Source: Acetilactobacillus jinshanensis (GTDB lineage: Bacteria; Bacillota; Bacilli; Lactobacillales; Lactobacillaceae). From it: DNA of 64,000 nt. Positions 54,981-64,000 of this stretch are shown one piece after another. A program made the position numbers and the translations under genes. Positions within the stretch are counted from its first letter, which is position 1; each line of letters starts with the position of its first letter. The stretch is from positions 1,488,001 through 1,552,000 of the forward strand of contig NZ_CP034726.1 in NCBI RefSeq assembly GCF_004359375.1, written 5' to 3'. A model generated the notes under the pieces. The model was not told the DNA's origin and searched no databases. It saw only the letters and a program-made list of their open reading frames with translations.

Positions 54981-55667
54981 TTACTTAACGATCTGATCGA
55001 TTAACTTATACAGAACTTTCTTGTTATCCTTTGGAAATTCATGCTGGTTGATCTGGTCAGCAGTCTGTTGAACAGCATTCGGAGCGTCGCTAGCCTTAAT
55101 AAAACCAGCATCAGCCTTAGTTAACTGTTTAACTTCATCAGGAGTAACTTCAAAGTGGAACTGTAAGCCCATCATGTTGCCCATGATAAAGCCCTGGTTA
55201 TGGTCTAATTTCGTCTTGAAAAGCCGTTTACTGTCAATGGGTAACGTAAACTGATCCTGGTGCCAGTGTAAAACGGTCATCTGATCCGGAATACCACTGA
55301 TCGGGTTCTGTTCAGACTTTTGAACTGGTAGCCAGCCAATTTCAGCGGTCATCCCTTTAAAGATCAAAGCGCCCATGGCTTTAGCAATTTGTTGGGCACC
55401 AAGGCATACACCTAAGATCGGCTTCTTTTCGGCATGCATTCTCTGAATTAAGTGGCGTTCATCAATGATCCACTGTTTATCCATATCGTTAGCGCTTTGG
55501 TCACCGCCCATAATGACTAAGAAGTCTAACTGGTCGGGACGAATTGCGGTTAATGAGTCACCCTTGTCTGGGCGAACGATTTTTACATCATAATTATGAT
55601 CTTTAGCCCAGTCATCAATGTAACCGGGTCCTTCGACATCATTGTGTTGAACAACTAACATTTTCAT
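54981..55667 (-). CDS. Class I glutamine amidotransferase-like protein
   Basis: 228 residues, GATase-1 fold like GMP synthase and glutaminase domains. The nucleophile Cys is in ILGVCLGAQQIAKAMGA at about 92-108; the His-Glu pair is in LQFHFEVTP. Oxyanion segment LVIMGGDQSAND. No partner synthetase is nearby. Substrate unknown; such stand-alone proteins hydrolyse gamma-glutamyl compounds. Confidence 0.88.
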   Translation of the reverse strand: MKMLVVQHNDVEGPGYIDDWAKDHNYDVKIVRPDKGDSLTAIRPDQLDFLVIMGGDQSANDMDKQWIIDERHLIQRMHAEKKPILGVCLGAQQIAKAMGALIFKGMTAEIGWLPVQKSEQNPISGIPDQMTVLHWHQDQFTLPIDSKRLFKTKLDHNQGFIMGNMMGLQFHFEVTPDEVKQLTKADAGFIKASDAPNAVQQTADQINQHEFPKDNKKVLYKLIDQIVK

Positions 55668-55740
55668 GTTCTTATCACTCCGTCTAATCTTTCATCTGTT
55701 TACATTATAATCTAAATCATGTTAAATATCGACGGGCCAA

Positions 55741-56682
55741 CTATTTGAAGTACTGCTTCAGAAAGCCCACGATCGTCCTCTGATAGAGTTTCGGTGACGT
55801 CTGATATGATGAAGCATGTGGAGCACCTTTGACGACCAGAAGCTGTTTAGGACCTTTATCAGCTCGGTATAATTTATAGACCATTCGTGTTGGAACGAAC
55901 TGATCGTTGCCACCGTGAATAAATAGCATCGGCCGATGGTTCTTTCTGACCTGATTCAAGGCACTGGCCTGGACAAAATTATAGCCGTCTTTCTTTTGGG
56001 TAAGGTGGCTAACGTACGGAATAATGGAATTCTGAATAAAGCCAGGCATGTGATACAGTTGACTAGCTTCATAATGCAGTTCACTGTTTACACTGTCGTA
56101 ACCACAATCTTCGATAAATCCTTTGACCTGTGGTGGAACGTTATCCTGACCACTGACCATCATGGTGGTGGCACCACCCATGCTGACACCGAACATCACG
56201 ATCTTAGCCTGACGACCGGAATGCCGAATTATCTTATGAATCCATTTAATGTAATCTAAGCGATCGGGCCAGCCGTAACCAATGTAGTGGCCTTGACTCT
56301 GACCCTGACCACGGTCATCTGGTACTAAAACGTTGTAGCCTAAGTCATGAAACATCTTAGCGTACGTCCACATCGTGTTCTTGTCGCCCATGTAACCATG
56401 TGCGATTACGATCGTCTTCCTGGTTGGGTTAACTGCCGGAACGTAATTGGCGTCTAACATTAGATTCCGGGTCGCGGACATTTGATGCCAATTCTGCGCA
56501 TGGACCTTTTTAAACCAGCGCTGACCGTTAATTTCATCGGTCTGATGATTTTTAAGAAAGTTCTTGTGACTTGGCACCACCGAAACGTTATAAAAATAAT
56601 AACCAGCACCGACAAAACTGGCGCCTAAAATTACTGCTAACGAAAAAATAATTGCTGAAAGTAATTTATATTTCTTTTTCAT
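55741..56682 (-). CDS. Membrane-anchored alpha/beta hydrolase, paralogue
   Basis: 313 residues: N-terminal membrane segment (LLSAIIFSLAVILGASFVGAGYYF), then a hydrolase with HGYMGDKNTM, nucleophile FGVSMGGATTMM, acid GGNDQFVPTRM and His GAPHASSYQ. It shares the layout and many motifs with the hydrolase at 31.0 kb and looks like an old duplicate. AKMF-DLGYNVLVPDDRGQGQS matches. Likely an esterase facing the wall. Confidence 0.88.
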   Translation of the reverse strand: MKKKYKLLSAIIFSLAVILGASFVGAGYYFYNVSVVPSHKNFLKNHQTDEINGQRWFKKVHAQNWHQMSATRNLMLDANYVPAVNPTRKTIVIAHGYMGDKNTMWTYAKMFHDLGYNVLVPDDRGQGQSQGHYIGYGWPDRLDYIKWIHKIIRHSGRQAKIVMFGVSMGGATTMMVSGQDNVPPQVKGFIEDCGYDSVNSELHYEASQLYHMPGFIQNSIIPYVSHLTQKKDGYNFVQASALNQVRKNHRPMLFIHGGNDQFVPTRMVYKLYRADKGPKQLLVVKGAPHASSYQTSPKLYQRTIVGFLKQYFK

Positions 56683-56769
56683 ATCTCATTCACCTTTACT
56701 CGATCACAAACAACACTAAGTGTTCAACGCTCCTGAAAGTTGGTATAATAGGGCTAAAGGAGTGATATC

Positions 56770-57192
56770 GTGTTCAAAGATCGTTTAAGAGCTCTTCGAA
56801 AGGGTCGTCATTTAACCCTGAGTCAACTCGCTAAGGGCCTTAATAAAAAATTTCATAATGATAAGAAACACTTAAACACCAGTCCTCAAATTGAAAACTG
56901 GGAACGTGGAATTCGAATTCCACCATACACCGAAATTATTAAATTAGCACGCTACTTCAACGTCAGCATGGATTACATCGCGGGACGTTCATATAACGAT
57001 AAGATCGATTTAGCCAACCTCTTCGTTGGTGACAAAACACTTCAGTTTGATGGCAAACCGTTAAGTACCGATGACCGTAACGAAATCTACGAAATCATCC
57101 GAGGTTACCTATACGAAAAGAGCCACCCCGTTACTAAAACGAATGGCCATAAACGTAATCAAAAGAAGCAAACGCAGCTTAACCTTTTATAA
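56770..57192 (+). CDS. XRE family helix-turn-helix regulator
   Basis: 140 residues. An N-terminal HTH (FKDRLRALRKGRHLTLSQLAKGL) covers about the first 70 residues and ends in DYIAGRS; the rest is an unassigned region with a basic end. GTG start after AAAGGAGT. It starts 14 bp before the next open frame (a methyltransferase), so the two are likely one transcript. Self-regulation is plausible. Confidence 0.88.
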   Translation: MFKDRLRALRKGRHLTLSQLAKGLNKKFHNDKKHLNTSPQIENWERGIRIPPYTEIIKLARYFNVSMDYIAGRSYNDKIDLANLFVGDKTLQFDGKPLSTDDRNEIYEIIRGYLYEKSHPVTKTNGHKRNQKKQTQLNLL

Positions 57193-57206
57193 AGGACGAT
57201 TAATTG

Positions 57207-58052
57207 ATGAACAAACGGAAATTATTTAAGAAACTCCGTCGTCAGCATAAGATTCAGCATAAGCCAACTTATATCGAACAGATGAAGCATTATTATCATT
57301 TATTTAGTCATTACATGACGATTAAATTTTTGATTAATAACGTTTTGGAAAGTGATCGTTTACTGCAGAAAAAGCAGTTACCGCAAGATTTACCAACCCT
57401 TCTGTTACCGGATGACATTCAAAACATCATCTTTAAACGGGTCAATAAATTATATCCAAAGGGCAACACCCGTGGTGACCGACTCTGGAATAAATATAGT
57501 GAAGCCTTACCGAAGTTGGATAAACTGCTCCGATCCTACCGAGAATATCTAGAAAACGAATACGGTATGTGGGCTTACATCTCGGCACCGTTCGCCGCTG
57601 ACCTAGCTCATTTTATCGGCCCTAAAGATCGGGCCTTAGAAGTCATGGCCGGCAATGGTTACGTATCCAAAGGCTTACGTGATCATGGCGTCCACGTCTA
57701 TTGTACCGATAGCTTAGCCTGGACTAAGCAAAACGAAACCGGCAAGCATTTGGTAACCAACGTCGAAAAATTAGACGCCCTCAGTGCTTTCCGGAAATAT
57801 CAGGATAAAATCAAATACATCATCATGAGCTGGTCACCAGACGGTGTACCGGTCGATTGGCAATTATTACAGGCCGTTCGTAAATCCGGTCGTGATATCC
57901 CGATGATCGTCATCGGTGAAAAGAACGGTGCCACGAACTCTAAACAGTTCTGGCAGCATGCTCACTTTATTCAGAACGATGCGGTTAAGAAATTAAACCG
58001 TCATCATCAGAGTTTCGATCTCATGCATGATCACGTTTATTTAATCAAATAA
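57207..58052 (+). CDS. SAM-dependent methyltransferase-like protein
   Basis: 281 residues starting at the ATG after a TTG. A basic N-terminal helical part (1-90) precedes a Rossmann-type domain with the SAM motif region DRALEVMAGNGYVSKGLRDHG, the second strand VHVYCTDSLAW and the fourth-strand segment IKYIIMSWSPDGVPVD. It is weakly related to known MTases; target unknown. Its stop codon abuts the converging basic protein gene with no gap. Confidence 0.75.
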   Translation: MNKRKLFKKLRRQHKIQHKPTYIEQMKHYYHLFSHYMTIKFLINNVLESDRLLQKKQLPQDLPTLLLPDDIQNIIFKRVNKLYPKGNTRGDRLWNKYSEALPKLDKLLRSYREYLENEYGMWAYISAPFAADLAHFIGPKDRALEVMAGNGYVSKGLRDHGVHVYCTDSLAWTKQNETGKHLVTNVEKLDALSAFRKYQDKIKYIIMSWSPDGVPVDWQLLQAVRKSGRDIPMIVIGEKNGATNSKQFWQHAHFIQNDAVKKLNRHHQSFDLMHDHVYLIK

Positions 58053-58631
58053 TTACTTTTTACGACGACTGGTCCGGCGACGATAAGTCCGACGTGTCCG
58101 CTTTTTACGGTACGTGCGCTTAGTTCGACGGGCTCGGGTCGTCTTTTTAGTCTTCTTTGCTTTTGGATGCTTTTTAGCATATTCCTGATTAGCCTTAATC
58201 TTTTTAACCTGATCAGCTAACCAGTTTTTAATAAACGCAACGTCATCATCCGGATGCTTGATAAAATCGTCAACACTGGCGACCTGATCTAAACGGAATT
58301 TGGAACGGTTAACATCCGGATCAGCAATCATGACGTAAACGTTAGCCATCATCTTACCGTCGTTAGTAATTAACCGTTTCATCGGTCGAATACTGGTGTA
58401 CGGTAAGTTAATAACGTTCACTTCTAAGCTAATCACCATCTCAGTGCTCATAACCTTTACATTAGCTTGAGCGGCTTGATGATCATTTAAGTTCTGAATC
58501 ATGAATTTAATCATGGGTTGAACAGCCTTACTGAAATTCTTAGTTAAGGTTGTTTTACGGACACTCTTGGTCTGAGTAGCGAATTTCTTGTTATCGATCT
58601 GCTGAATTAATTGATCAGCGTCCATTTGCAT
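58053..58631 (-). CDS. Unknown protein with Lys/Arg-rich tail, 192 residues
   Basis: The N-terminal ~150 residues form a mixed alpha/beta domain (TEMVISLEVNVINLPYTSIRP, KMMANVYVMIADPDVNRSKFRLDQV) that I do not recognise. The last ~40 residues are almost all Lys, Arg and Thr (KKTKKTTRARRTKRTYRKK and further), a nucleic-acid binding type tail. No signal peptide. AGGTGA lies before the ATG. It converges with the methyltransferase gene with zero gap. It could be DNA- or RNA-bound; no homologue comes to mind. Confidence 0.72.
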   Translation of the reverse strand: MQMDADQLIQQIDNKKFATQTKSVRKTTLTKNFSKAVQPMIKFMIQNLNDHQAAQANVKVMSTEMVISLEVNVINLPYTSIRPMKRLITNDGKMMANVYVMIADPDVNRSKFRLDQVASVDDFIKHPDDDVAFIKNWLADQVKKIKANQEYAKKHPKAKKTKKTTRARRTKRTYRKKRTRRTYRRRTSRRKK

Positions 58632-58709
58632 ATACTTTCACCTGACTTGATTTCTAATGTCGAGTTAGATTATATCACAATTGACTTTAGCTAAAGTAAG
58701 GTGACACTT

Positions 58710-59594
58710 TTGAAGTGGCAATACCATTTACGAGTCCCTGCTGAAATCACACCCTGTTCAGTTAGGCACTACCTAAGTAAATACTTATTGATTCCCCGCT
58801 ATAAAATTTATCGACTCCGTAAACACCAGCGGGTTTTAGTTAATCATAAATACCTGCCGATGAACTACCAGATTAATGCCGGTGACCATGTCGATCTCAC
58901 TTTTTTACCTAGTGATTTCCGAGAACCATTTCCAAACGTCGATCCTGATAGTGCGGCCAACGTAAAGATCGCCTACGAAGATCGTGACCTATTAGTCGTT
59001 AATAAACAACGTGGTGATAAAACGCATCCCAATCAACCTGGTGAGATCGGCACCACCCTTAACCATGTCGCCGCTTATTTACAACCTAAGCATGAGCAGC
59101 CCTACATCGTTCACCGACTTGATCAGCAGACTTCCGGGGCGTTAATCATCGCTAAAAATCCGGCAGTCGTACCAATTCTAGTCAGATTAATCAGTGAGAA
59201 ACGGATCAAACGAACCTATCTAGCTTGGTGCCAAGGCATTTTTAAAAAGCCTTCAGGCATTATTAATCAGCCGATTGGTTACGATCCTAAAGACCAACGG
59301 AAACGGAAGATCAACGGCCTTCACGCTAAACGAGCCATTACTAAGTATCACGTTATTAAAACTAAGGGCAATCGTTCATTAGTCAAAATCAATCTAATGA
59401 CCGGACGGACCCATCAGATCAGAGTTCATATGGCATCTCTTGGTCACCCAATCATCGGTGATCCACTGTATAATCCAGAAACTCAATTATACGACCCGAT
59501 GCTTTTGCATTCGTGGCAGCTCAAACTAATCCAACCGTTCTATATGAACGTTGTCCACGTCACGACACCCTTACCTAACGACTTTAAAATTTAA
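58710..59594 (+). CDS. RluA family pseudouridine synthase
   Basis: 294 residues. Catalytic motif IVHRLDQQTSGALII with the Asp nucleophile at about residue 140. The C-terminal region LMTGRTHQIRVHMASLGHPIIGDPLYNPE is typical. TTG start at 58710, 6 bases after AAGGTG; the upstream GTG at 58701 overlaps the site. Target RNA cannot be assigned among RluA/RluC/RluD groups. Confidence 0.92.
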   Translation: MKWQYHLRVPAEITPCSVRHYLSKYLLIPRYKIYRLRKHQRVLVNHKYLPMNYQINAGDHVDLTFLPSDFREPFPNVDPDSAANVKIAYEDRDLLVVNKQRGDKTHPNQPGEIGTTLNHVAAYLQPKHEQPYIVHRLDQQTSGALIIAKNPAVVPILVRLISEKRIKRTYLAWCQGIFKKPSGIINQPIGYDPKDQRKRKINGLHAKRAITKYHVIKTKGNRSLVKINLMTGRTHQIRVHMASLGHPIIGDPLYNPETQLYDPMLLHSWQLKLIQPFYMNVVHVTTPLPNDFKI

Positions 59595-59605
59595 TTAATT
59601 TAGAC

Positions 59606-59646
59606 AAAAAGAAAAGGCGTTACATCAAATGATGTAGCGCCTTTTA
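59606..59646. terminator. Terminator between the RluA and phosphoketolase genes
   Basis: AAAAGGCGTTACATCA pairs with TGATGTAGCGCCTTTT; converging genes. Confidence 0.86.
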
Positions 59647-59677
59647 ATTTTAGATTAAATTCGAAATCAGTTAATGA

Positions 59678-62119
59678 TTACTTGTCATTGTTGACTGGAG
59701 TCCATTTCCAGTTAACAACTTCTGGTAAATCAGTACCGTGGTCACGAATGTAGTAGTAATGCTTATTTAAGATGCTGTCCATCTTACTCTGGAAGTCAGC
59801 AGACTTACCAGCTAAGGATGGTACATCCTGAACAACTTCTTTAGCTAAGTCGAAACGATCCATCTTGTTCAAGACAGGCATGTCGAATGGTGTAGTAATA
59901 TCACCGTTTTCACGGTAACCATGAGCATGTAAGTTCTTGTTGTGACGGTCAAAGAAGATGTCCTTTAATAAGGATTCATAACCATGGAATGCGAATACGA
60001 CTGGCTTGTTCTTAGTGAAGATGCTGTCGAATTCTTTGTCACTGATACCCTTCTTGGTGTACTTAGGGTTGAATAACTTGATCAAGTCAACGACATTGAC
60101 ACAACGAATCTTCAAGCTAGGGAAGTTCTTGTGTAAGATGTCGATAGCGGCAAAGGTTTCACGAGTAGGTTCACAACCAGATGCGGCCATAACAACATCA
60201 GGTTCGTTATTACCATCAGTAGAAGCCCAGTCAACAACACCTAAACCATTGTCAACTAACTTAGTAGCTTCGTCAATGCTGAACCATTGAGGACGAGGCT
60301 GCTTAGAAGTAACTAATAAGTTAATGGTGTTATACTGCTGGAATGCTTTGTTACCAACTGCCAATAAGGTATTGGTATCGGATGGTAAGTATTCGTTAAT
60401 GTAGTCTAACTTCTTTTCAGCTAAGTGGTTCAAAAGACCTGGATCTTGGTGAGTGAATCCATTATGGTTCTGCTGGAATGCGGTAGAAGTATCAACGATG
60501 TTGATAGATGGAATTGGACGACGCCAAGCAGCGGCTTTACCAGTCGTGGACTTTTCTAACCACTTGTAATGCTGAGTAAGCATGGAATCAACAACACGGC
60601 CGAATGCTTCGTAAGTGTTGAAGAAGCCATGACGACCAGTTAAGGAGTAACCTTCTAACCAGCCTTCACACTGATGTTCGGATAATTGAGAATCAATTAA
60701 ACGACCAGAGTGAGCGATATCAGCATCGTTAGGCTTATCAATCTGTTCCATGAACTGACGGTTAGTCGTCTTTAATACGTCGAACAGACGGTTGGATTCT
60801 GATTCATCAGGACCCCAACCACGGAAGTTATGTGGGTTCAACTTCATTACTTCAGCGATCCACTTGGACCAGTTAGCCATGTCTTGGCCTTTAATGGAAC
60901 CAGGTGTCTTGAAGTGTAATGCGAACTTACGGTAGTCAGGTAAGCGTAATGGCTTTGGATTGATACCACCATTGGTGATAGGGTTCATGGCCATACGTTG
61001 CTTACCTTTAGGTGCCATGTTACGGATTGAGTCCTTAACAGAACCATCCTTGTTGAATAATTCTTCTGGATGGTAGGACTTTAACCATTTTTCTAATACG
61101 TCAACATGAGACATGTCAACGGCAGAAATCGGTAACGGAACTTGGTGGGCACGAGAAGAATCTTCGACCGGAAGACCTTGGAAGTTCTTCTTCGGACCAG
61201 TCCAACCTTTAGGAGTACGTACAACGATCATTGGCCAACGAGGTAATTTAGCGGTGTCGGCAGTTTCTTTAGTACGTGCGTACTTCTGAATGTTCTTGAT
61301 TTCTACGATACAGTGATCCATGACCTTTTCCATCTGTTCGAAAACGTCATCGACGTTCTTAGGGTCATCAGGATCATTCTTGTGGTCTCTAGGATCCCAA
61401 CCTTTAACTTCAACGAAGTGAGGGTCCCAGCCCATGCCATGGTAATATTCAGCTAAGCTCTTATCGTCCATACGAGCTAAGATAGTTGGGTTAGAAATCT
61501 TGAATCCGTTTAAGTTGATGATTGGTAATACGGCACCATCAGTGACAGGGTTAATGAACTTGTCAGAGAACCATGATGCACATAAAGGACCAGTTTCAGA
61601 TTCACCATCACCGATTTCAACAGCGGCGATTACGTCAGGGTTATCAAAGATAGCACCAACACCATGGGATAGAGAATAACCTAATTCTCCACCTTCATGG
61701 ATGGAACCTGGTGTTTCTGGTGCGGCATGTGAAGCAACTCCACCTGGGAATGAGAATTGCTTGAATAATTTAGCCATACCTTTTTCATCATCAGATACGC
61801 TTGGATAAATTTCAGAATAACTGCCATCAAGGTAGGAGTTGGAGATCATTACTTGACCACCATGACCTGAACCTTCGATGTAGAACATGTTTAGATTGTA
61901 CTTCTTGATTACACGGTTTAAGTTCGCGTAAATAAAGTTTTGAGATACAATCGTACCCCAGTGACCTAACGGATGGACTTTAACATCTTTAGCGGTCAAT
62001 GGGTGCTTTAATAATGGGTTATTACGAAGATAAAGTTGACCAACGGATAAGTAGTTAGCAGCTTGCCAGTACTTTTCGTTGTCCTTTAAGTATTGCTTAG
62101 AATCGTAATTGACAGCCAT
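59678..62119 (-). CDS. xfp: Xylulose-5-phosphate/fructose-6-phosphate phosphoketolase
   Basis: 813-residue thiamin-diphosphate enzyme splitting xylulose 5-phosphate to acetyl phosphate and glyceraldehyde 3-phosphate, the key step of heterofermentation. [15 protein letters not shown] and [14 protein letters not shown] (ThDP/Mg motif, about 183-196) are intact, as are the pyrimidine-binding C-terminal segments. The ATG at 62117-62119, 8 bases after AAAGGAG, gives [11 protein letters not shown]; the frame extends three codons further. Codon use is biased to a small set, as in a highly expressed gene. Confidence 0.98.
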   Translation of the reverse strand: MAVNYDSKQYLKDNEKYWQAANYLSVGQLYLRNNPLLKHPLTAKDVKVHPLGHWGTIVSQNFIYANLNRVIKKYNLNMFYIEGSGHGGQVMISNSYLDGSYSEIYPSVSDDEKGMAKLFKQFSFPGGVASHAAPETPGSIHEGGELGYSLSHGVGAIFDNPDVIAAVEIGDGESETGPLCASWFSDKFINPVTDGAVLPIINLNGFKISNPTILARMDDKSLAEYYHGMGWDPHFVEVKGWDPRDHKNDPDDPKNVDDVFEQMEKVMDHCIVEIKNIQKYARTKETADTAKLPRWPMIVVRTPKGWTGPKKNFQGLPVEDSSRAHQVPLPISAVDMSHVDVLEKWLKSYHPEELFNKDGSVKDSIRNMAPKGKQRMAMNPITNGGINPKPLRLPDYRKFALHFKTPGSIKGQDMANWSKWIAEVMKLNPHNFRGWGPDESESNRLFDVLKTTNRQFMEQIDKPNDADIAHSGRLIDSQLSEHQCEGWLEGYSLTGRHGFFNTYEAFGRVVDSMLTQHYKWLEKSTTGKAAAWRRPIPSINIVDTSTAFQQNHNGFTHQDPGLLNHLAEKKLDYINEYLPSDTNTLLAVGNKAFQQYNTINLLVTSKQPRPQWFSIDEATKLVDNGLGVVDWASTDGNNEPDVVMAASGCEPTRETFAAIDILHKNFPSLKIRCVNVVDLIKLFNPKYTKKGISDKEFDSIFTKNKPVVFAFHGYESLLKDIFFDRHNKNLHAHGYRENGDITTPFDMPVLNKMDRFDLAKEVVQDVPSLAGKSADFQSKMDSILNKHYYYIRDHGTDLPEVVNWKWTPVNNDK

Positions 62120-62190
62120 TGAGTTCACTCCTTTTAATGGGATTAATATACAATATTGACGTGATAACTATACGATTACCACTATCTAGT

Positions 62191-62280
62191 ATTATACATT
62201 ACTATACATAAAAATATAATCATTACCCGATAATTAGTCGGAAGTAACGACTTTTAATTGTCGTATCCCATTATGGGGGA
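62191..62280. promoter_or_regulatory. xfp upstream region with two dyads
   Basis: A TATAAT (minus strand, 62191-62196) lies about 72 bp before xfp. Farther upstream are two inverted repeats: ACGAC-N8-GTCGT (62247-62264) and CCCAT-T-ATGGG (62267-62277), between xfp and the divergent ybaK gene. They may be operators for either gene. Confidence 0.45.
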
Positions 62281-62365
62281 CAAACCTTTAATAGTCTAGT
62301 CTTTTTAATAAAAAATCAATGTTAAAATAAAATTAAAGAGATTTATCCATCGAAGGTGATCAATA

Positions 62366-62875
62366 ATGTCAAAAAAGAAAAATCGCATCAAAAAGACGCT
62401 AGTCGAAAAAATGTTAGGTGCGCACAAAATCCCCTACAAGCCGTTCGTCATCCCAACTAAACAGATTAACGACGTTCAGCAGATGGTCCTAAAGGGTACC
62501 GGACTTGATGAACATCGCGTCTACAAGACTTTAGTCCTAAGCGGTAAAAAGACCGGCCCATTAGTCGGTGTCGTCCCGTTAGATATGTACCTAAACGAAA
62601 AGGCCCTTGCTAAGGCGTCTGGTAACAAGAAAGTCGAAATGATCCCATTAAAAAAGCTTCGTAAGACCAGTGGTTATCAGCACGGTGCCAACACTCCCAT
62701 CGGAATCTACGAACGGGATCACTACCCGATCTTCTTTAGTGATATCGCTAAAAAGCAGGGTGAGATCTTAGTTTCATCCGGTGAAATCGGTCGTTCCGTT
62801 GAAGTCAACGCTGAAGACGTTGCTAAGATGACGCACGCCAAGTTTGCACCAATCGCTCGAACATCGAAACCTTAA
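62366..62875 (+). CDS. ybaK: YbaK/EbsC-type aminoacyl-tRNA deacylase
   Basis: 169 residues of the YbaK/ProX family, which hydrolyses mischarged Cys-tRNA-Pro. The VYKTLVLSGKKTGPLVGVVPLDMYL and IPLKKLRKTSGYQHGANTPIG segments with GEIGRSVEVN near the end are typical. Behind GAAGGTGAT. It ends one base before the converging HD gene. Confidence 0.93.
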   Translation: MSKKKNRIKKTLVEKMLGAHKIPYKPFVIPTKQINDVQQMVLKGTGLDEHRVYKTLVLSGKKTGPLVGVVPLDMYLNEKALAKASGNKKVEMIPLKKLRKTSGYQHGANTPIGIYERDHYPIFFSDIAKKQGEILVSSGEIGRSVEVNAEDVAKMTHAKFAPIARTSKP

Positions 62876-62876
62876 C

Positions 62877-63527
62877 TTATTCTTTTCCGTTCCACTCGTT
62901 TTTAAACTCACGTAAAAATCGAATCATAACTTCTTGACGACCTTGAGCCAACTGCTTTGCTGCAGCAGTATTAAGGTCGTCTTTTATTTTGAGTAATTTC
63001 TCATAGAAGTGATTAATGGTGGTCCCCTGAGTATAATTACGTTCTTTAGCTTTCGTCATATGAATCCGGGGTTTCAGTTTTGGATCATACATCTTTTCAC
63101 CAACGTGACCACCAAAACAGAACGCCCTAGCGATCCCGATCGCCCCAATGGCGTCTAAACGGTCGGCATCCTGAACCAATTGACCCTCAACTGGCAAATG
63201 ATAATGATGCTGAAGATTGTCGCTGAATGACATATGGGTGATAATCAGCATGATCTTATTAATCTGGCCTGTTGAATAATACCATTGCTTCAGTTTATTT
63301 ATCAGATCTTGTTGAGCTTTTGCCGGATCATTCACTAACTTATCATCGATCGTATCGTGTAAATATGCAGCCGACTTTGTAATTAACGGATCGGCTTGTG
63401 GAGTTTGCTGCAGAAGTTTACACGTCGTGTTAACAACTCGCTGAACATGGTCAAAGCTGTGCCCACTTCGATCTTGTGACATTCGTTGTCTTGCAAATTT
63501 CTTCATTGCATTAAAATCAGGTTTCAT
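62877..63527 (-). CDS. HD-domain phosphohydrolase
   Basis: 216 residues of the YpgQ/YedJ type. Metal ligands in SGHSFDHVQRV, AYLHDTIDDK and DADRLDAIGAIG. It probably acts on nucleotides (YpgQ is a dNTP/pyrophosphatase-like enzyme). It is followed by no visible terminator before the convergent ybaK stop. Confidence 0.88.
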   Translation of the reverse strand: MKPDFNAMKKFARQRMSQDRSGHSFDHVQRVVNTTCKLLQQTPQADPLITKSAAYLHDTIDDKLVNDPAKAQQDLINKLKQWYYSTGQINKIMLIITHMSFSDNLQHHYHLPVEGQLVQDADRLDAIGAIGIARAFCFGGHVGEKMYDPKLKPRIHMTKAKERNYTQGTTINHFYEKLLKIKDDLNTAAAKQLAQGRQEVMIRFLREFKNEWNGKE

Positions 63528-63553
63528 GATTAATTAACTCCTATCTTAAATAC

Positions 63554-63598
63554 GAAAAAAGACGCGATTTTGTATCATCGCGTCATTTTATTTTAACT
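63554..63598 (-). terminator. Terminator after the universal stress gene
   Basis: GACGCGAT pairs with ATCGCGTC, followed on the minus strand by TTTTTTCG. Confidence 0.78.
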
Positions 63599-63609
63599 AT
63601 CATTTGTTA

Positions 63610-64000
63610 TTAACGAACGACCATTACAGAAATCGGAGCAAACTTTGACATGTAACCGGCTTGGGTCCCTAAGTGTTTACGGAAACCTTTGTAGGATAAT
63701 GAACCGATAATTAATAAATCAGCTTTGGTTTCTGGAATAATTTTTTTAACGATCTGCTTACCAGGATGACCTTCACCCGTAACGGTAATAACGTTTTTAA
63801 CACCCTGTTTTTCAGCATATTTCTTATAAATCTTAAGGCGGTTAAGAACGTCTTCCTTACTACCGTTAACAAAATTATGGTTTAAGGCTTGATAAGAATT
63901 TAAATCCTGGGATTCCCAGATTGACGCAATAATTAACGTTACGTTATTTTCTTTGGCATAATTAATTGCGTAATGGAAAGCTAACTGTGCGTCATCAGAA
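63610..64000 (-). CDS. Universal stress protein (UspA family), 5' end beyond the window
   Basis: The last 129 codons of a UspA-type gene run off the right edge. The readable part goes from SDDAQLAFHYAINYAKENNV, through VTLIIASIWES, to the ATP-binding motif LLIIGSLSYKGFRKHLGTQAGYMSKFAPISVMVVR. The GX2GX9G(S/T)-type loop is altered to GSLSYKGFRKHLGTQA. ATP or nucleotide binding is likely; the N-terminus is not visible. Confidence 0.9.
   Translation of the reverse strand, partial: SDDAQLAFHYAINYAKENNVTLIIASIWESQDLNSYQALNHNFVNGSKEDVLNRLKIYKKYAEKQGVKNVITVTGEGHPGKQIVKKIIPETKADLLIIGSLSYKGFRKHLGTQAGYMSKFAPISVMVVR

Overview
The window looks like a piece of an AT-rich chromosome from a heterofermentative member of the Lactobacillaceae. 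The signs are a full-length xylulose-5-phosphate/fructose-6-phosphate phosphoketolase, type B ribosomal protein L31, an Apf-type LysM protein, RNA polymerase delta subunit, HelD, an Spx-family protein, a Trp T-box leader and strong AGGAGG ribosome binding sites. I do not assign a genus. Genes such as metG-tatD-rnmV-rsmA-glmU-prs lie near the replication origin in B. subtilis. A near-perfect ParB-binding (parS) site at 37973-37988 fits an origin-proximal location.

Layout. 0-9 kb (mostly minus strand): mazF-alr-murF, an unknown gene facing a low-molecular-weight phosphatase, rpmE2, murA, and pyrG behind a leader that looks like the CTP-sensing reiterative-transcription attenuator, then rpoE and a DUF1934 gene. 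9-20.9 kb: a HAD phosphatase, then a long minus-strand housekeeping block (prs, glmU, rsmA, rnmV, tatD, metG, DUF72, a HELLH-motif protein, ppx, and trpS with its T-box). 21-31.9 kb: divergent helD, small orphan genes, a GRP sugar transporter with a possible cre site, an rRNA methyltransferase, an amber-interrupted DUF2628 gene, a secreted basic protein, an aldo/keto reductase, and a phosphatase-hydrolase pair. 32-48 kb is an envelope region: a DD-carboxypeptidase, a LysM/Apf-like protein, two NlpC/P60 proteins, three tandem C39-like peptidases with GW/SH3-like segments, a glucosaminidase, an MMPL transporter, TerC with thioredoxin, and an LtaS-type lipoteichoic acid synthase. 48-64 kb: ferredoxin-NADP reductase-like flavoprotein, an Spx protein without its CXXC, a cytoplasmic 5'-nucleotidase, aldo/keto reductase, RNase Y, amidotransferase, hydrolase, an XRE-methyltransferase pair facing a Lys/Arg-tailed protein, RluA, phosphoketolase, YbaK, an HD hydrolase and the end of a universal stress protein gene.

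How the genes work together. MurA, Alr, MurF, GlmU, DacA and the hydrolases make, trim and remodel peptidoglycan. LtaS makes the teichoic acid backbone, and TerC may supply metal to exported enzymes. Tandem WalR-type boxes before one NlpC/P60 gene, and a weaker one before a C39 gene, suggest that the WalRK wall-stress regulator links part of the region.

Most notable: the parS site overlapping the start of a C39 peptidase gene; the three-gene C39 array; two genes whose best Shine-Dalgarno sequences point to AUU/AUA and AUC starts; an Spx with both switch cysteines replaced by serine; MurA with Asp in place of the fosfomycin-target Cys; MazF without MazE next to it; and several small orphan genes with dyads. 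I see no rRNA, tRNA, CRISPR, prophage or insertion sequence.
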